From positions 48,973-112,972 of the forward strand of contig CACOCT010000003.1 of NCBI GenBank assembly GCA_902625845.1: a stretch of DNA of 64,000 nucleotides, given 5' to 3'. The position numbers were made by a program, and so were the translations under genes. Under the pieces are notes generated by a model that saw nothing but the letters and a program-made list of their open reading frames with translations, had not been told where the DNA came from and searched no databases. This DNA comes from an uncultured Prochlorococcus sp. Its GTDB lineage: Bacteria > Cyanobacteriota > Cyanobacteriia > PCC-6307 > Cyanobiaceae. Below are positions 9,721 to 19,867 of this stretch, piece after piece (the stretch's first letter is position 1; every line of letters begins with the position of its first letter).

Positions 9721-9903
9721 ATGCTTTCAACCAAAATCACCTATGAACTAGCTGATTGGATAAGAAAATGGATTAAGAGTAGAGATGAACCACCTTCAAT
9801 TGAAAATTGTTTTAAATTTGTTGAATGGAAAAGTAAAATTAATACAATAACTGAAAGCGATAAATTACAGATAGAAGCAATATTAATTTATGAAACTTCA
9901 TAA
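9721..9903 (+). CDS. Small hypothetical protein (60 aa)
   Basis: A 60-residue acidic/basic mixed protein starting at ATG 9721 (MLSTKITYELADWI). It has no cysteine motif and no membrane segment, and helical propensity dominates. I recognise no family. Codon use is like its neighbours and the start is well formed, so it is probably a real small gene, but it could be a chance frame. It stands between the YlqD-like gene and the E2 gene with 73 bp and 160 bp spacers. Confidence 0.5.
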   Translation: MLSTKITYELADWIRKWIKSRDEPPSIENCFKFVEWKSKINTITESDKLQIEAILIYETS

Positions 9904-10063
9904 TAGATTTTTTAAAAGATATAAATTTAATTTAATTATTTATAGTTCCCATATTTACAGGTTTTCGTATAATAAGATTAAGAGTTTTTAAGGTTATTTA
10001 ATTTGAAGAATTGTTGATACTTCAGTCGATAATCTCTAAGAACTAATGCTATAAAAATTATTT

Positions 10064-11407
10064 ATGTCTCACGAAATATTTATGCCGGCTCTTAGCTCAA
10101 CAATGACTGAGGGAAAAATTGTTGAGTGGTTAAAAAATCCAGGAGATAAAGTTGAAAGAGGTGAATCAGTATTGGTAGTTGAATCTGATAAAGCTGATAT
10201 GGATGTTGAATCATTTCAAGATGGATATTTAGCAGCAGTTTTAATGCCCGCAGGTAGTACTGCGCCAGTTGGAGAGACTATCGGAATAATTGTAGAAAGT
10301 GAGAATGAGATAGCAAGTGTCCAAGCTGAGAATAAAAATATTAGTGCAGTTAAAGATAAGCCAGAAAAGATTGAGGTTGCTGATGAGGTAGATATACAAA
10401 GTACAAAGGAAGTTGAAAGAGTAAAGCCTCCTATAAAAAAAATAAAAATACAAGAGAAAAAAATAGAGGTTAATGCATCGACTTCTAATAGTTCTTCAAG
10501 AGTAGTTGCATCTCCAAAAGCAAAAAAAATTGCTTCTCAAATGGGAATTGACTTGTCAAAAGTAAATGGCTCTGGACCTCATGGAAGAATCCAGGTAGAT
10601 GATGTACTAAAAGCAAAAGGTCAACCAGTTTCTGTCCCATGGATTGGGGAAGGAAATACCTCAGCATCAATTATTAATGCCAATTCTAACGAGAGCATTC
10701 AATCAAATAATCCTGGCAATAGTTTTGGTAACCCTGGAGAAACTATTCAATTCAATACTTTGCAAAAAGCTGTTAATAAAAATATGGAATCTAGTTTGAG
10801 CGTACCTTGTTTTAGAGTTGGTTATTCAATAAATACAGACAAATTAGATTCTTTTTATAAAAAAGTTAAACAAAATGGTGTAACTATGACTGCAATTTTA
10901 GTAAAGGCAGTTGCTAATGCACTTAAGAATCATCCTCAGGTAAATTCCAGTTATTCTGAAGGTGGCATTTCATATCCTGAAGAAATAAATGTTGCAGTTG
11001 CTGTTGCGATGGAAGATGGTGGTTTAATTACTCCAGTTTTAAAAGATCCTAACAAAACAGATTTATTTGAACTATCTAGGGAGTGGAAAGATTTGGTCAA
11101 GAGATCGCGCACGAAACAATTAGAGCCTGAAGAATATTCAACAGGTACATTTACGCTTTCAAATCTAGGTATGTTTGGCGTAGATAGATTTGATGCAATA
11201 CTTCCTCCAGGGACTGGAGCTATCTTGGCAATTGCCGCTTCAAAACCAACTGTTGTTGCTGGAGATAATGGATCTATCTCAGTTAAAAAAGTTATGCAGG
11301 TTAATCTTACTGCTGATCATAGAGTTATTTACGGAGCAGATGGTGCAGCTTTCCTAAAAGATTTAGCTAATCTTATTGAGAATCATCCAGAAACTTTGAT
11401 AACTTAA
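10064..11407 (+). CDS. pdhC: Dihydrolipoamide acetyltransferase, E2 of pyruvate dehydrogenase
   Basis: A 447-residue E2. The N-terminal lipoyl domain has the lipoylation lysine K43 in ESDKADMDVES. A Lys/Glu/Pro-rich linker follows, then an E3/E1-binding domain at about residues 147-185 (ASPKAKKIASQMGIDL, GSGPHGRI). The C-terminal acetyltransferase core ends in LTADHRVIYGADGA, which holds the catalytic His of the DHRxxxG motif. It transfers acetyl groups to CoA to feed fatty-acid synthesis. The genes for E1 and E3 are not in this window, so the complex is encoded at dispersed loci, as is usual in cyanobacteria. Confidence 0.94.
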   Translation: MSHEIFMPALSSTMTEGKIVEWLKNPGDKVERGESVLVVESDKADMDVESFQDGYLAAVLMPAGSTAPVGETIGIIVESENEIASVQAENKNISAVKDKPEKIEVADEVDIQSTKEVERVKPPIKKIKIQEKKIEVNASTSNSSSRVVASPKAKKIASQMGIDLSKVNGSGPHGRIQVDDVLKAKGQPVSVPWIGEGNTSASIINANSNESIQSNNPGNSFGNPGETIQFNTLQKAVNKNMESSLSVPCFRVGYSINTDKLDSFYKKVKQNGVTMTAILVKAVANALKNHPQVNSSYSEGGISYPEEINVAVAVAMEDGGLITPVLKDPNKTDLFELSREWKDLVKRSRTKQLEPEEYSTGTFTLSNLGMFGVDRFDAILPPGTGAILAIAASKPTVVAGDNGSISVKKVMQVNLTADHRVIYGADGAAFLKDLANLIENHPETLIT

Positions 11408-11416
11408 TTCATATTT

Positions 11417-12556
11417 TTGGACTCAATTTATAAACAAGATGAATTAGATTTGCAACTAAATTCATATGATTACAAACTAGATCCTTCTTTAATTGCAAAT
11501 AGACCAAAAAGGATAAGGCATGAATCAAGAATGATGGTTGTAAGACAAGTTAGTTATGATATTAGTTCTTACGAAGATAAACTTACTAAAAATATAATTG
11601 ATGAACTCAATAATGGAGATTTAATTATTGTTAATGATACCAAAGTAATGAAGGCAAGATTAAATGTTCAATTAAGTAATGGTTCTTTAGTTGAGCTGTT
11701 AATTTTAGAATTAGTAAACGATACTGTATGGCTTTGTTTGGGAAAACCAGCTAAAAAACTTAAGTTAAATGATTGTGTGAAAATATTTTCAAAGAGAATT
11801 AATAAAAATATTGAATTGAAAATAGTTGGAATTGATAAAGAAACAGGGGGTAGATTAATACAATTTCCAGATTTTATAAATAATCTCATAACCATGGATG
11901 CATTACTTAATGATTTTGGGGATATACCATTACCACCTTATATCAAAAATATAGATGAGAAATTAGGACATGAGAATTCTTATCAGACTGAATATGCAAA
12001 GAATCCTGGAGCGATTGCCGCTCCTACTGCAGGATTACATCTCAGTAATAGCCTACTATTAAAGTTAAAAAAGAAAGGTATTAAAATAATGCCCATAACT
12101 TTGCATGTTGGTTATGGAACGTTTAAACCGATTGATCAAAATAATTTAATCGATTTAAAATTACATAAAGAATTTGTCAATATCGGTAAAAATGTGATCG
12201 ATGAAATAAAAGCTACAAAACAACAAGGCAAAAAAATTATCGCGATAGGTACAACTAGTGTTAGGGCTCTAGAAAGTTGTTATATCGAATCTAAAAAAGA
12301 TATTTTCCCTATTAATAAAAATGTGGATTTGGTAATTAAACCTGGCTTTAAATTTAAAGTCGTAGATGGTTTATTAACTAATTTTCACTTGCCAAAGAGT
12401 TCCCTATTACTCTTAGTAAGTGCAATGATTGGAAGAAAGAGACTACTCAGTTTATATGAAGAAGCCATAAAAGAAAAATATAGATTTTTCTCTTATGGCG
12501 ATGCTATGTATATCAGTCCAGAGGCTTTTTTAAAAGGTTCTAAAATTAAGCATTAG
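11417..12556 (+). CDS. queA: S-adenosylmethionine:tRNA ribosyltransferase-isomerase QueA
   Basis: A 379-residue QueA, which adds the cyclopentene ring precursor to form epoxyqueuosine in tRNA. Family motifs include YDLPxxLIA-like [14 protein letters not shown] at residue 18, [15 protein letters not shown] near 70, [11 protein letters not shown] near 198, [11 protein letters not shown] near 230, and [15 protein letters not shown] near 330. The start is TTG at 11417, 9 bp after the E2 stop, so co-transcription is likely. Its last 11 bp overlap the convergent cysK gene. Confidence 0.94.
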   Translation: MDSIYKQDELDLQLNSYDYKLDPSLIANRPKRIRHESRMMVVRQVSYDISSYEDKLTKNIIDELNNGDLIIVNDTKVMKARLNVQLSNGSLVELLILELVNDTVWLCLGKPAKKLKLNDCVKIFSKRINKNIELKIVGIDKETGGRLIQFPDFINNLITMDALLNDFGDIPLPPYIKNIDEKLGHENSYQTEYAKNPGAIAAPTAGLHLSNSLLLKLKKKGIKIMPITLHVGYGTFKPIDQNNLIDLKLHKEFVNIGKNVIDEIKATKQQGKKIIAIGTTSVRALESCYIESKKDIFPINKNVDLVIKPGFKFKVVDGLLTNFHLPKSSLLLLVSAMIGRKRLLSLYEEAIKEKYRFFSYGDAMYISPEAFLKGSKIKH

Positions 12557-13532
12557 CTGGTTCTTGAATTATTCCAGTTGGAACTTCTGTAAACATTACA
12601 GATGAGAGATATCTCTCTGCTAAATCAGGTAGAACAACAACAATAGTTTTTCCTGCATATTCATCTTGCTCTGCTAATCTAATTGCTGCAACAGCAGCTG
12701 CTCCACAAGATATTCCTACTAGTAGACCTTCCTCTTTTGCAAGTCTCAAGGCCATCTCGATGGACTCATCATTTGTCACTTGTTCAACTTTATCAACAAT
12801 TGATAAATCAAGATTTTTGGGAATGAATCCTGCACCTATTCCCTGTATTTTATGAGGCCCAGATTTCACCTCTTCACCATTGAGAGTCTGAGTAATGACC
12901 GGACTATGAGTTGGTTCAACAGCTACTGATGTTATATTTTTCCCTTTTTCATTTTTAATATATCTGGAAACTCCTGTAATAGTTCCTCCAGTTCCTACTC
13001 CTGCAACTAGTACATCAATTTCTCCATCGCAATCTTCCCATATCTCTGGACCAGTGGTTTTGAAATGAATTTCTGGATTAGCTGGATTATCAAATTGTCC
13101 TGGCATAAAATATTTTGAAGGATCACTTTCTGCAATCTCCTTTGCTTTTGCAATAGCTCCGGGCATCCCTTTTGCTGCTTCTGTTAATATAATTTCTGCA
13201 CCAAGAACAGCCATTACCCTTCTCCTCTCAAGGGACATTGATTCAGGCATAGTGAGAATTAATTTGTATCCTCTTGCTGAAGCTGTAAATGCAAGTGCGA
13301 TGCCTGTGTTGCCTGAAGTTGGTTCTACGATTACTTTATCTTTAGTTAATTTTCCACTTTTTTCTGCGTCCCAGATCATATTTGCTCCAATACGACACTT
13401 AACGCTGTAAGCAGGATTTCTACCCTCTATCTTTGCAAGTACAGTAGCTTTTGCATTTTTGGTAACAGATTTCAATCTTACTAATGGAGTATTTCCAATA
13501 GCAAAACTATTGTCTTCATAAATTTTTGCCAT
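12546..13532 (-). CDS. cysK: Cysteine synthase A (O-acetylserine sulfhydrylase)
   Basis: A 328-residue fold-type II PLP enzyme that makes cysteine from O-acetylserine and sulfide. The PLP lysine is K45 in [11 protein letters not shown]. The substrate loop is [12 protein letters not shown] near residue 68, the phosphate cup is [14 protein letters not shown] near 180, and SCGAAAVAA lies near 273. Length is typical. It is convergent with queA, overlapping by 11 bp. Upstream on the same strand are two Cys/Met-type PLP enzymes, giving a sulfur amino-acid cluster, with an 84 bp AT-rich gap before the next gene. Confidence 0.95.
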   Translation of the reverse strand: MAKIYEDNSFAIGNTPLVRLKSVTKNAKATVLAKIEGRNPAYSVKCRIGANMIWDAEKSGKLTKDKVIVEPTSGNTGIALAFTASARGYKLILTMPESMSLERRRVMAVLGAEIILTEAAKGMPGAIAKAKEIAESDPSKYFMPGQFDNPANPEIHFKTTGPEIWEDCDGEIDVLVAGVGTGGTITGVSRYIKNEKGKNITSVAVEPTHSPVITQTLNGEEVKSGPHKIQGIGAGFIPKNLDLSIVDKVEQVTNDESIEMALRLAKEEGLLVGISCGAAAVAAIRLAEQDEYAGKTIVVVLPDLAERYLSSVMFTEVPTGIIQEPANA

Positions 13533-13616
13533 TATTTATGTGTAATATTTAATTTAATTTTAACTATGTTTTAAAAAAATAGTATATAAATTTCTTAACA
13601 CTAAGAACTATAAAAT

Positions 13617-15083
13617 TTAAGTATTTAAGGCCTTTAAAAAGACATTCCATATATGATTATGATCCTCAAGACCAACTGAAACTCTTATTAAATTAGATGG
13701 TACCCCACAACTATTAGCCCATTCTAATTCGTTATAGTGCGCCAACAACACATATGGACATATAAGACTAAATTGTGTACCTAAACTTGGTCCTTTTGAA
13801 AGCTCTAATGTATTATAAAATTTCTTTGTTTTTTCAATATTACCTTTTAATTCAAATGATAATAAGCACCCATAACCGCCATCCCTTTTAAGAATAGAAT
13901 TAAAATTTGGACAATTTTCAGGATGAAAGACTGTTTTTACTGCATGATGATTTTCTAATTTTTTTTTCAACTTTAAACAATTACTATTTTGATTAATAAC
14001 TCTAAACTCAATATCTCTGCTGGATTTTTCTAAAGATACTAAATCATTATCAGATAATTTTGGAATATCTATTTCATTAAGTGCTTTTTTAAATTTATCA
14101 ATCCACTTACTTTTAGGATTGAGTATAAGAGAACCTGCGAGAATATCTCCACTTCCTGAGAAAATCTTAGTTAATGATGTAAATACGATATCAGAATAAT
14201 TGAGAGAATTGATATTCAAATTAGAGCCTATAGTATCATCAGTAATCAAAGGTATATTATATTTTCTTGCTATTTTTGAGATTTCAATAATGTTAGTGCA
14301 TTTAAGTAAAGGATTACTAGGTAATTCTATGATAATGGCTGCAGGATCTATTCTTTTTATCTCAAATTCAATTTTTTGAAGATCATCTTCAATAATTAAA
14401 TTTGCCCCATAAAAAATATTCTTTGGCAATTTAAGAACATCAACATATGGAAATCCAATTTGTAGGGTTGGTTTTTTGGGAAGAATTTTATAAATAATCT
14501 CTAAAGCACTATATAAAGCTGACATCCCTGAAGAAGTAATATGAATCAACTCTGAATTTGATTGAACATATTTAGAAATTCTGGTTATAATTTTTCTTTC
14601 TGAATCTTTAGCTATGTCATTTTCAGCTCTAGGCTCTAATTTTAAATTAATTGCAGCTTCTCTAGATGATGCACCTAGACCAGTATGCTGCCAAAAAACT
14701 TTTGCGAAATTATTTGCTTCATCTTTAGTGATTAAAAAAAATAAGCTTTGATATTCCTTTATGAAAGAATTAGACGGATTAGTGAATTTATCACAATAAA
14801 TTTTAGCTTTTAAAACAAAATTTCTACTTGAATAAGGCCATACATTATGGCCTTGCAAATTATTCTGTTTAAGTAATTCATTAGATAATTTTTTTAATAA
14901 TGGATTTATACCAAATCTTGGATAAATTGATTTTAAAAAATTTATGCATTCTGGTTTTTTCTCCTCATAGGCAATAACATCATTCCATTCTGGGAGAGCG
15001 ACTGAAACAGCATGTTGGCTGTCTGGTATGGGTAAACCGAGCTCTGATTTTTTCCATATGGGATTTTTTATTAAATCTCTCAC
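13617..15083 (-). CDS. Cystathionine gamma-synthase-like PLP enzyme (STR2-type N-terminal extension)
   Basis: A 488-residue fold-type I Cys/Met metabolism enzyme. It carries an extra N-terminal region of about 100 residues (GLPIPDSQHAVSVALPEW, then IAYEEKKPECI and YPRFGI) that recalls fungal/eukaryotic STR2-type cystathionine gamma-synthases. The PLP lysine is in FTSLTKIFSGSGD near residue 300, and a C-terminal RVSVGLEDHNHIW segment is typical. The expected role is joining cysteine to an activated homoserine to give cystathionine. The next gene upstream on this strand ends 2 bp before its start, so the two PLP genes form one unit. Confidence 0.82.
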   Translation of the reverse strand: MRDLIKNPIWKKSELGLPIPDSQHAVSVALPEWNDVIAYEEKKPECINFLKSIYPRFGINPLLKKLSNELLKQNNLQGHNVWPYSSRNFVLKAKIYCDKFTNPSNSFIKEYQSLFFLITKDEANNFAKVFWQHTGLGASSREAAINLKLEPRAENDIAKDSERKIITRISKYVQSNSELIHITSSGMSALYSALEIIYKILPKKPTLQIGFPYVDVLKLPKNIFYGANLIIEDDLQKIEFEIKRIDPAAIIIELPSNPLLKCTNIIEISKIARKYNIPLITDDTIGSNLNINSLNYSDIVFTSLTKIFSGSGDILAGSLILNPKSKWIDKFKKALNEIDIPKLSDNDLVSLEKSSRDIEFRVINQNSNCLKLKKKLENHHAVKTVFHPENCPNFNSILKRDGGYGCLLSFELKGNIEKTKKFYNTLELSKGPSLGTQFSLICPYVLLAHYNELEWANSCGVPSNLIRVSVGLEDHNHIWNVFLKALNT

Positions 15084-15085
15084 AT

Positions 15086-16249
15086 CTAAAGGGATTCAAA
15101 AGAATTAAGGATATCAGATATAAGATCATCGCTATCTTCACACCCCACGGATAATCTTACAAGAGAATCATCAATTCCTAAATTATTCTTTGTCTTTTTA
15201 TCAATTGATCCATGTGTCATTGATGCGGGATGACATATTAGACTTTCCACTCCACCAAGACTTTCTGCTAACGAAAAATATTTAAGCTGTTTACAGAACT
15301 TGAATGTTTGATCTTTATCTAATTTTAGTTTAATAGAAATCATTGATCCACCTAATTTCATTTGTGATTTAGCTAATAGGTATCCAGGATGATTTTTATT
15401 AAAAGGATAAGTTATTTCTTTAATCAAATTATTCGTTAATAATTCCTCAGATATTAATTCTGCATTTTTTGATTGCTTTTCAACTCTTAAAGGAAGAGTT
15501 TTGAGGCCTCTTGTAATAAGCCAGCAATCAAATGGTGAAGGATGAAGACCTAAAGCCTTTTGAGAAAAAATCATTTTTTCTTGCCACTCTGCATCATTTG
15601 TAAGTACTGCTCCACCTAATGCATCGCTATGTCCATTAATCAATTTTGTTGTGCTAATAAGTGATATTGTGGCACCAAGTTCTAATGGCCTTTGAATCAT
15701 TGATGTGCAAAAAGTGTTGTCTACTACTACTGGGATCTCATTTTTTTTAGCTTCTGAGCAAATTTCTTTGATATCAAGTATTTTCAATAAAGGATTAGTA
15801 GGGCTTTCTAACCAAATTAAAGTTGGGTGAATTTCTGAAATTTTTTTAATATTATTCTTATCGGTAAAATCACAATAAAAAGTCTTGATATTAAATTTTT
15901 TAAAAATTTTTTCAAACATCCTTATTGTGCAGCCGTAAAGATTTGATTCACAAAGAATTTTATCTCCGGACTTTAAACTTGATGCAATAGCTGTGACTGC
16001 ACTTATACCTGAATTAAAGACAGTACAATATTTTGAATTTTCTAACGCTTTAAGGATATCAGCTAGGATTCTAAAATTTGGATTACCTGATCTTGTATAG
16101 TCAAAATTTTCTACATTTCCGTGTTTAAACGTAGATGTAGCAAAAATGGGTGGCATAATACACCCTGTATCTTCGGCAAAAGATTTCCCATGATGTATTG
16201 ATAAAGTACTAAAACCTGGGATGATTTTTTTATTTTTATTGAGTTCCAT
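15086..16249 (-). CDS. Cys/Met metabolism PLP enzyme (cystathionine beta-lyase or gamma-synthase type)
   Basis: A 387-residue fold-type I PLP enzyme of normal family length. Motifs include FDYTRSGNPNFRIL near residue 50, FNSGISAVTAIASSL near 79, WLESPTNPLLKI near 147, VVDNTFCTSM near 176 and the PLP lysine in STTKLINGHSDALGG near 208. Together with the longer STR2-like neighbour it gives a plausible pair, one making cystathionine and the other cleaving it to homocysteine. Which of the two has which activity cannot be decided by sequence reading alone. It is transcribed away from rpsD with a 60 bp gap. Confidence 0.85.
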   Translation of the reverse strand: MELNKNKKIIPGFSTLSIHHGKSFAEDTGCIMPPIFATSTFKHGNVENFDYTRSGNPNFRILADILKALENSKYCTVFNSGISAVTAIASSLKSGDKILCESNLYGCTIRMFEKIFKKFNIKTFYCDFTDKNNIKKISEIHPTLIWLESPTNPLLKILDIKEICSEAKKNEIPVVVDNTFCTSMIQRPLELGATISLISTTKLINGHSDALGGAVLTNDAEWQEKMIFSQKALGLHPSPFDCWLITRGLKTLPLRVEKQSKNAELISEELLTNNLIKEITYPFNKNHPGYLLAKSQMKLGGSMISIKLKLDKDQTFKFCKQLKYFSLAESLGGVESLICHPASMTHGSIDKKTKNNLGIDDSLVRLSVGCEDSDDLISDILNSFESL

Positions 16250-16272
16250 TTAAATAACTCTTTTAATACCCA

Positions 16273-16300
16273 TATTAGAGATGTAGCAAAAACTCTAATA
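16273..16300 (-). terminator. AT-rich stem-loop 3' of rpsD
   Basis: A perfect 8-bp inverted repeat, TATTAGAG and CTCTAATA, separated by 12 bases. It begins 10 bp past the rpsD stop on the minus strand. There is no strong T-run immediately after it, so it may act as an RNA 3'-end stabiliser or a weak terminator rather than a classical intrinsic terminator. Confidence 0.4.
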
Positions 16301-16309
16301 AAATAGAAG

Positions 16310-16918
16310 TTAAACTTTCCTAGAGTAGTATTCCACGACTAATAATTCATTTATTTCAATAGCCACCCATTCTCTATCACATTTGTTGATTACTTTGCCT
16401 GATAATTTTGGTTTATCTAATTCTAAATGTGGTGGAACATTTGCTAAACCTGGAAATTCAATATTCCCTTCAACAAGCTTTTTGCTGGCTTTATTCTCTT
16501 TAATGCTGATAATATCATTTGGTTTGCATTGATATCCTGCGATATCTAGTACTTTGCCATTCACAGTTACATGTCCATGATTCACTAATTGTCTTGAACC
16601 TGGAATAGTGGGACCGAAACCTAATCTGAAACAAACGTTATCCAGTCTGTTCTCTAAAAGTTTTAGTAAATTCGTACCTGTAGAGCCTTCTTGAGCTCTA
16701 GCTTTTTTTACATAACGAACAAGCTGTCTTTCGGATACTCCGTAGTTAAATCTTAGTTTCTGTTTTTCTTCTAGACGAATTGCGTATTCTGATCGCTTGC
16801 GACGGGCTTGGCCGTGCTGACCTGGAGGATTGGACTTTTTAGAAGCCTTCCTAGTGAGACCTGGTAGTTCTCCCAAGCGACGCGTAACCCTCAATCTAGG
16901 CCCGCGGTATCTTGACAT
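16310..16918 (-). CDS. rpsD: 30S ribosomal protein S4
   Basis: A 202-residue S4, the primary 16S rRNA-binding protein of the small-subunit body. The N-terminal part has [20 protein letters not shown] and the basic [20 protein letters not shown]. The S4 RNA-binding domain follows ([25 protein letters not shown]) at about residues 92-150. Length and motifs match the family. Start ATG at 16918. Local GC content is higher than in its neighbours, as expected for a highly expressed ribosomal gene in this AT-rich background. Confidence 0.98.
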   Translation of the reverse strand: MSRYRGPRLRVTRRLGELPGLTRKASKKSNPPGQHGQARRKRSEYAIRLEEKQKLRFNYGVSERQLVRYVKKARAQEGSTGTNLLKLLENRLDNVCFRLGFGPTIPGSRQLVNHGHVTVNGKVLDIAGYQCKPNDIISIKENKASKKLVEGNIEFPGLANVPPHLELDKPKLSGKVINKCDREWVAIEINELLVVEYYSRKV

Positions 16919-16975
16919 AGTTTAAAATTAATTGAAGTATGCAATAAAAAATTGAAATTTCAATTAGAGTAATTA

Positions 16976-17242
16976 TTGCTTGATATTTTATTTTACATCA
17001 TCAACGTGATTAAATTTATCAATTCTCTGTTAACTTCAATATTTCTTTTCTTAATATCTTTTTATAGAAAGTGGTTCTCTCCATTTTTTGGACCAAGATG
17101 TAGATTTATCCCAAGTTGCAGTGCTTATGGATATGAAGCTATTACAAAGCATGGACCATGGAAAGGAGGATGGTTAACTGTAAAAAGATTAAGTAAATGC
17201 CATCCATTTACTCCATGTGGGTGTGATCCTGTTCCTGATTGA
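16976..17242 (+). CDS. yidD: YidD membrane protein insertion efficiency factor
   Basis: An 88-residue YidD. A hydrophobic N-terminal helix (about residues 1-28) precedes the signature [26 protein letters not shown], followed by [16 protein letters not shown] and the C-terminal GCDPVPD. YidD assists YidC-dependent membrane insertion. The start is TTG at 16976, and no ATG fits upstream of the signature. It is divergent from rpsD across a 57 bp gap. The following glutaredoxin-like frame overlaps its stop slightly. Confidence 0.92.
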   Translation: MLDILFYIINVIKFINSLLTSIFLFLISFYRKWFSPFFGPRCRFIPSCSAYGYEAITKHGPWKGGWLTVKRLSKCHPFTPCGCDPVPD

Positions 17243-17247
17243 AGAGT

Positions 17248-17547
17248 ATGATTTTATATATTTTTGTTAGAAAAGGTTGCTGTCTCTGTGATGCAGTAAA
17301 AAATAATTTGCTAAAGATTAATATTAAAAATATCCAATCTGAATTAATAATTAGGGAAATTGATATTGATAGATTTGATCTATATCAGGATAAATTTAGA
17401 AAATATGATTATGAAGTTCCAGTGCTTGCTTTACAAAATAACTTAACTAACCAAATTCATGAGCTTCCAAGGATTTCTCCTAGATTAAAAGACTCACAAT
17501 TACAAAATTGGTTGCAAAAAAATATTTTAAATTATCAAAATATTTAA
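17248..17547 (+). CDS. Glutaredoxin-like (DUF836-type) thioredoxin-fold protein
   Basis: About 99 residues with a thioredoxin-fold redox motif in FVRKGCCLCDAVKNNLL (CCLC, so a CxxC with the second Cys of the CLC) and a cis-proline region in DYEVPVLALQNN. A possible earlier TTG start at 17239 overlaps yidD by 4 bp, but ATG 17248 places the first strand (MILYIFV) in the usual position. The physiological partner is unknown. It lies between yidD and murE in a tight same-strand run. Confidence 0.82.
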   Translation: MILYIFVRKGCCLCDAVKNNLLKINIKNIQSELIIREIDIDRFDLYQDKFRKYDYEVPVLALQNNLTNQIHELPRISPRLKDSQLQNWLQKNILNYQNI

Positions 17548-17553
17548 AAATTA

Positions 17554-19086
17554 ATGCCAAAAATTACATTACATAAATTATTAGATTTAGTTAATATTCA
17601 GCCCACTGCATTATTACTTAATCCTCTTATAAATAATATTAGTTTTAATTCTAAAGAAGTCACAAAAGGAACTTTATTTCTAGGACTACCTGGATCAAGC
17701 TCTGATGGAGGTATTTATTGGGAGGATGCAATTAATAATGGTGCGGAAGCTGCAATTATTAGTAATCAAGCAGCAAAAATTTCAAAAGAATTAGATCATA
17801 AAAAAGTTTTAGTACTGGATAAACGATTGGATTATCTGTTCGGTCAATTAATTTCTGAATTTTGGAATCGACCATCAAGAAAGCTAAAGCTTATTGGAGT
17901 AACAGGAACAAATGGAAAAACGACAGTTAGTTTTTTATTAGAGTATTTAAGTATTAAATTAGGAAATAGAACGGCATTATTTGGTACTTTATTTAATAGA
18001 TGGGAAGGTTATTTAGAAAAATCATCACATACAACTAATTTCGCAGATAAGTTACAACCAAAATTAAATGCTGCTTTAGAAGCGGGTGTAGAAGTAGTGA
18101 TTATGGAAGTCAGTTCTCATTCAATATCTCAAAAAAGAATATCAGGTTGTGAGTTTGATGCGGCTGTATTTACCAATTTATCCCAGGATCACTTGGATTA
18201 TCACAGTGATATGGAAAACTATTTTCAAACAAAAATGGAATTATTTAAATCTCCATATCTTATAAAAAAAGGTTCTTATTCTGTTATTAATGCTGATGAT
18301 AAATGGGGAATAAAATTGTTAGAGAATTTAAATTCTAATCCCTTGAAAATATCTATCAAAAATCGCAATTTAAAAAAAGATAATTTTTTCTATGCCACTA
18401 ATATTCATTTCAATGAAAATGGCTCATACTTTGTATTGCATACACATTCTGATTCAGTTGAATTTTTTATACCATTGATAGGTGAATTTAATATAATGAA
18501 TTCTTTGCAAGCAATTTTAGTTTTTTATAAGCTCGGTTATTCTCTAAATAAAATATCTGAAATAATAAAGAATTTCCCAGGAGTTCCTGGTCGAATGGAA
18601 AAAATAAAAATTAATTCAAGCCACACTGAAGATAAATTACCTCAAGTTATTATTGATTATGCACATACTCCAGATGGTTTGAAAAATGTTTTAGAGGCGA
18701 TAAGGCAATTTTCTAAAGGGAAATTAATAACAGTTTTTGGATGTGGAGGGGATAGAGATTCAAATAAACGACCAAAGATGGGATCAATTGCGGAAAAACT
18801 ATCAGATTATATATTTATTACATCCGATAATCCTCGTACTGAGAATCCAATAAAAATTATTAATGATATTTTATGCGGTATGAAAAGTAAAAATAATATT
18901 ATTGTTGAGGTTGATAGATTTAAAGCGATACAAAAAGCTATTGATTTTGCGAAGAATGAAGATATTGTTTTGATAGCAGGAAAAGGACATGAAGATTATC
19001 AGATTTTGTCAGATAAAATAATAGATTTCAATGATAGGGAGATTACTAAAGATTTATTAGAAAAAAGGCAAAAGAAAAAACAATAA
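17554..19086 (+). CDS. murE: UDP-MurNAc-tripeptide synthetase (meso-DAP adding)
   Basis: A 510-residue Mur ligase that adds the third residue to the peptidoglycan stem. The ATP-binding GVTGTNGKTTVSFLLEYL lies near residue 112, MEVSSHSISQKR near 184, and the central HTxxxN-like FTNLSQDHLDYH near 205. The C-terminal domain has DYAHTPDGL and the DNPR motif in TSDNPRTENP, which selects meso-diaminopimelate. This indicates a Gram-negative-type peptidoglycan. It begins 6 bp after the glutaredoxin-like gene. Confidence 0.96.
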   Translation: MPKITLHKLLDLVNIQPTALLLNPLINNISFNSKEVTKGTLFLGLPGSSSDGGIYWEDAINNGAEAAIISNQAAKISKELDHKKVLVLDKRLDYLFGQLISEFWNRPSRKLKLIGVTGTNGKTTVSFLLEYLSIKLGNRTALFGTLFNRWEGYLEKSSHTTNFADKLQPKLNAALEAGVEVVIMEVSSHSISQKRISGCEFDAAVFTNLSQDHLDYHSDMENYFQTKMELFKSPYLIKKGSYSVINADDKWGIKLLENLNSNPLKISIKNRNLKKDNFFYATNIHFNENGSYFVLHTHSDSVEFFIPLIGEFNIMNSLQAILVFYKLGYSLNKISEIIKNFPGVPGRMEKIKINSSHTEDKLPQVIIDYAHTPDGLKNVLEAIRQFSKGKLITVFGCGGDRDSNKRPKMGSIAEKLSDYIFITSDNPRTENPIKIINDILCGMKSKNNIIVEVDRFKAIQKAIDFAKNEDIVLIAGKGHEDYQILSDKIIDFNDREITKDLLEKRQKKKQ

Positions 19087-19156
19087 ATTTTTAATGGAAT
19101 ATAAGACGCGAATAACCAAAAAATATATTTAAATATGTTTATTCTTAATTTTAAAT

Positions 19157-19861
19157 ATGAAAGGTTTAGCTTTAGTAGTTGGATCTGGGGGTATTGGTAA
19201 ACAACTTGCTACTGATCTATCAAATTCATTCAATGACCTAGATGTTATTTTATGTGGAAGAACTAAAGCTCATGAATCTTTTTGGGAATTGGATATTGAA
19301 AATGATAATTCTTTAATTGATTTAAAAAATAGAATTAAAAGTCATCCAGATAACTTAAGGTTAGTGATTAATGCTACGGGAAGATTACATAGCGAAACGC
19401 TCAATCCTGAAAAAAGATTACAGCATATCTCAAAAGAAAATTTAATCCAAAGTTTTTCAATTAATGCTTTTGCTCCAATATTACTTGCTAAAAGTATTGA
19501 GGAATTTATTCCAAGAGATTCTTCTTTTAATTTTGCCAGCATAAGTGCAAGAGTAGGGAGTATAGGAGATAATAAAACAGGGGGTTGGTATTCTTATAGA
19601 GCTGCAAAATCAGCTCAAAATCAGCTTCTTAAATCATTAAGTATTGAGTGGAGAAGAAAGTTTCCAAAATCAATAATTACTCTGCTCCATCCAGGCACTG
19701 TAAATACTAATTTATCTAAACCATTTCAAAAATTTGTTCCTGAAAATAAACTATTTTCTACCGAACGTGCATCCAAATATTTAATAGATTTATTAATTAA
19801 GCAGAAACCTGAAGATAGTGGTAAATTTTGTGCCTGGGATGGTTTAGAGATACCTTGGTAA
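19157..19861 (+). CDS. Short-chain dehydrogenase/reductase
   Basis: A 234-residue classical SDR. The nucleotide-binding start is LALVVGSGGIGKQLA. NATGRLHSE near residue 73 occupies the NNAG position. The catalytic Ser lies in FASISARVG near 128 and the Tyr/Lys pair in YSYRAAKSAQNQLLKSL near 145-149. Family members of this short type are related to CsgA/C-factor dehydrogenases; the substrate is unknown. It is convergent with the class V aminotransferase, the stops being 6 bp apart. Confidence 0.88.
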   Translation: MKGLALVVGSGGIGKQLATDLSNSFNDLDVILCGRTKAHESFWELDIENDNSLIDLKNRIKSHPDNLRLVINATGRLHSETLNPEKRLQHISKENLIQSFSINAFAPILLAKSIEEFIPRDSSFNFASISARVGSIGDNKTGGWYSYRAAKSAQNQLLKSLSIEWRRKFPKSIITLLHPGTVNTNLSKPFQKFVPENKLFSTERASKYLIDLLIKQKPEDSGKFCAWDGLEIPW

Positions 19862-19867
19862 AGATAT

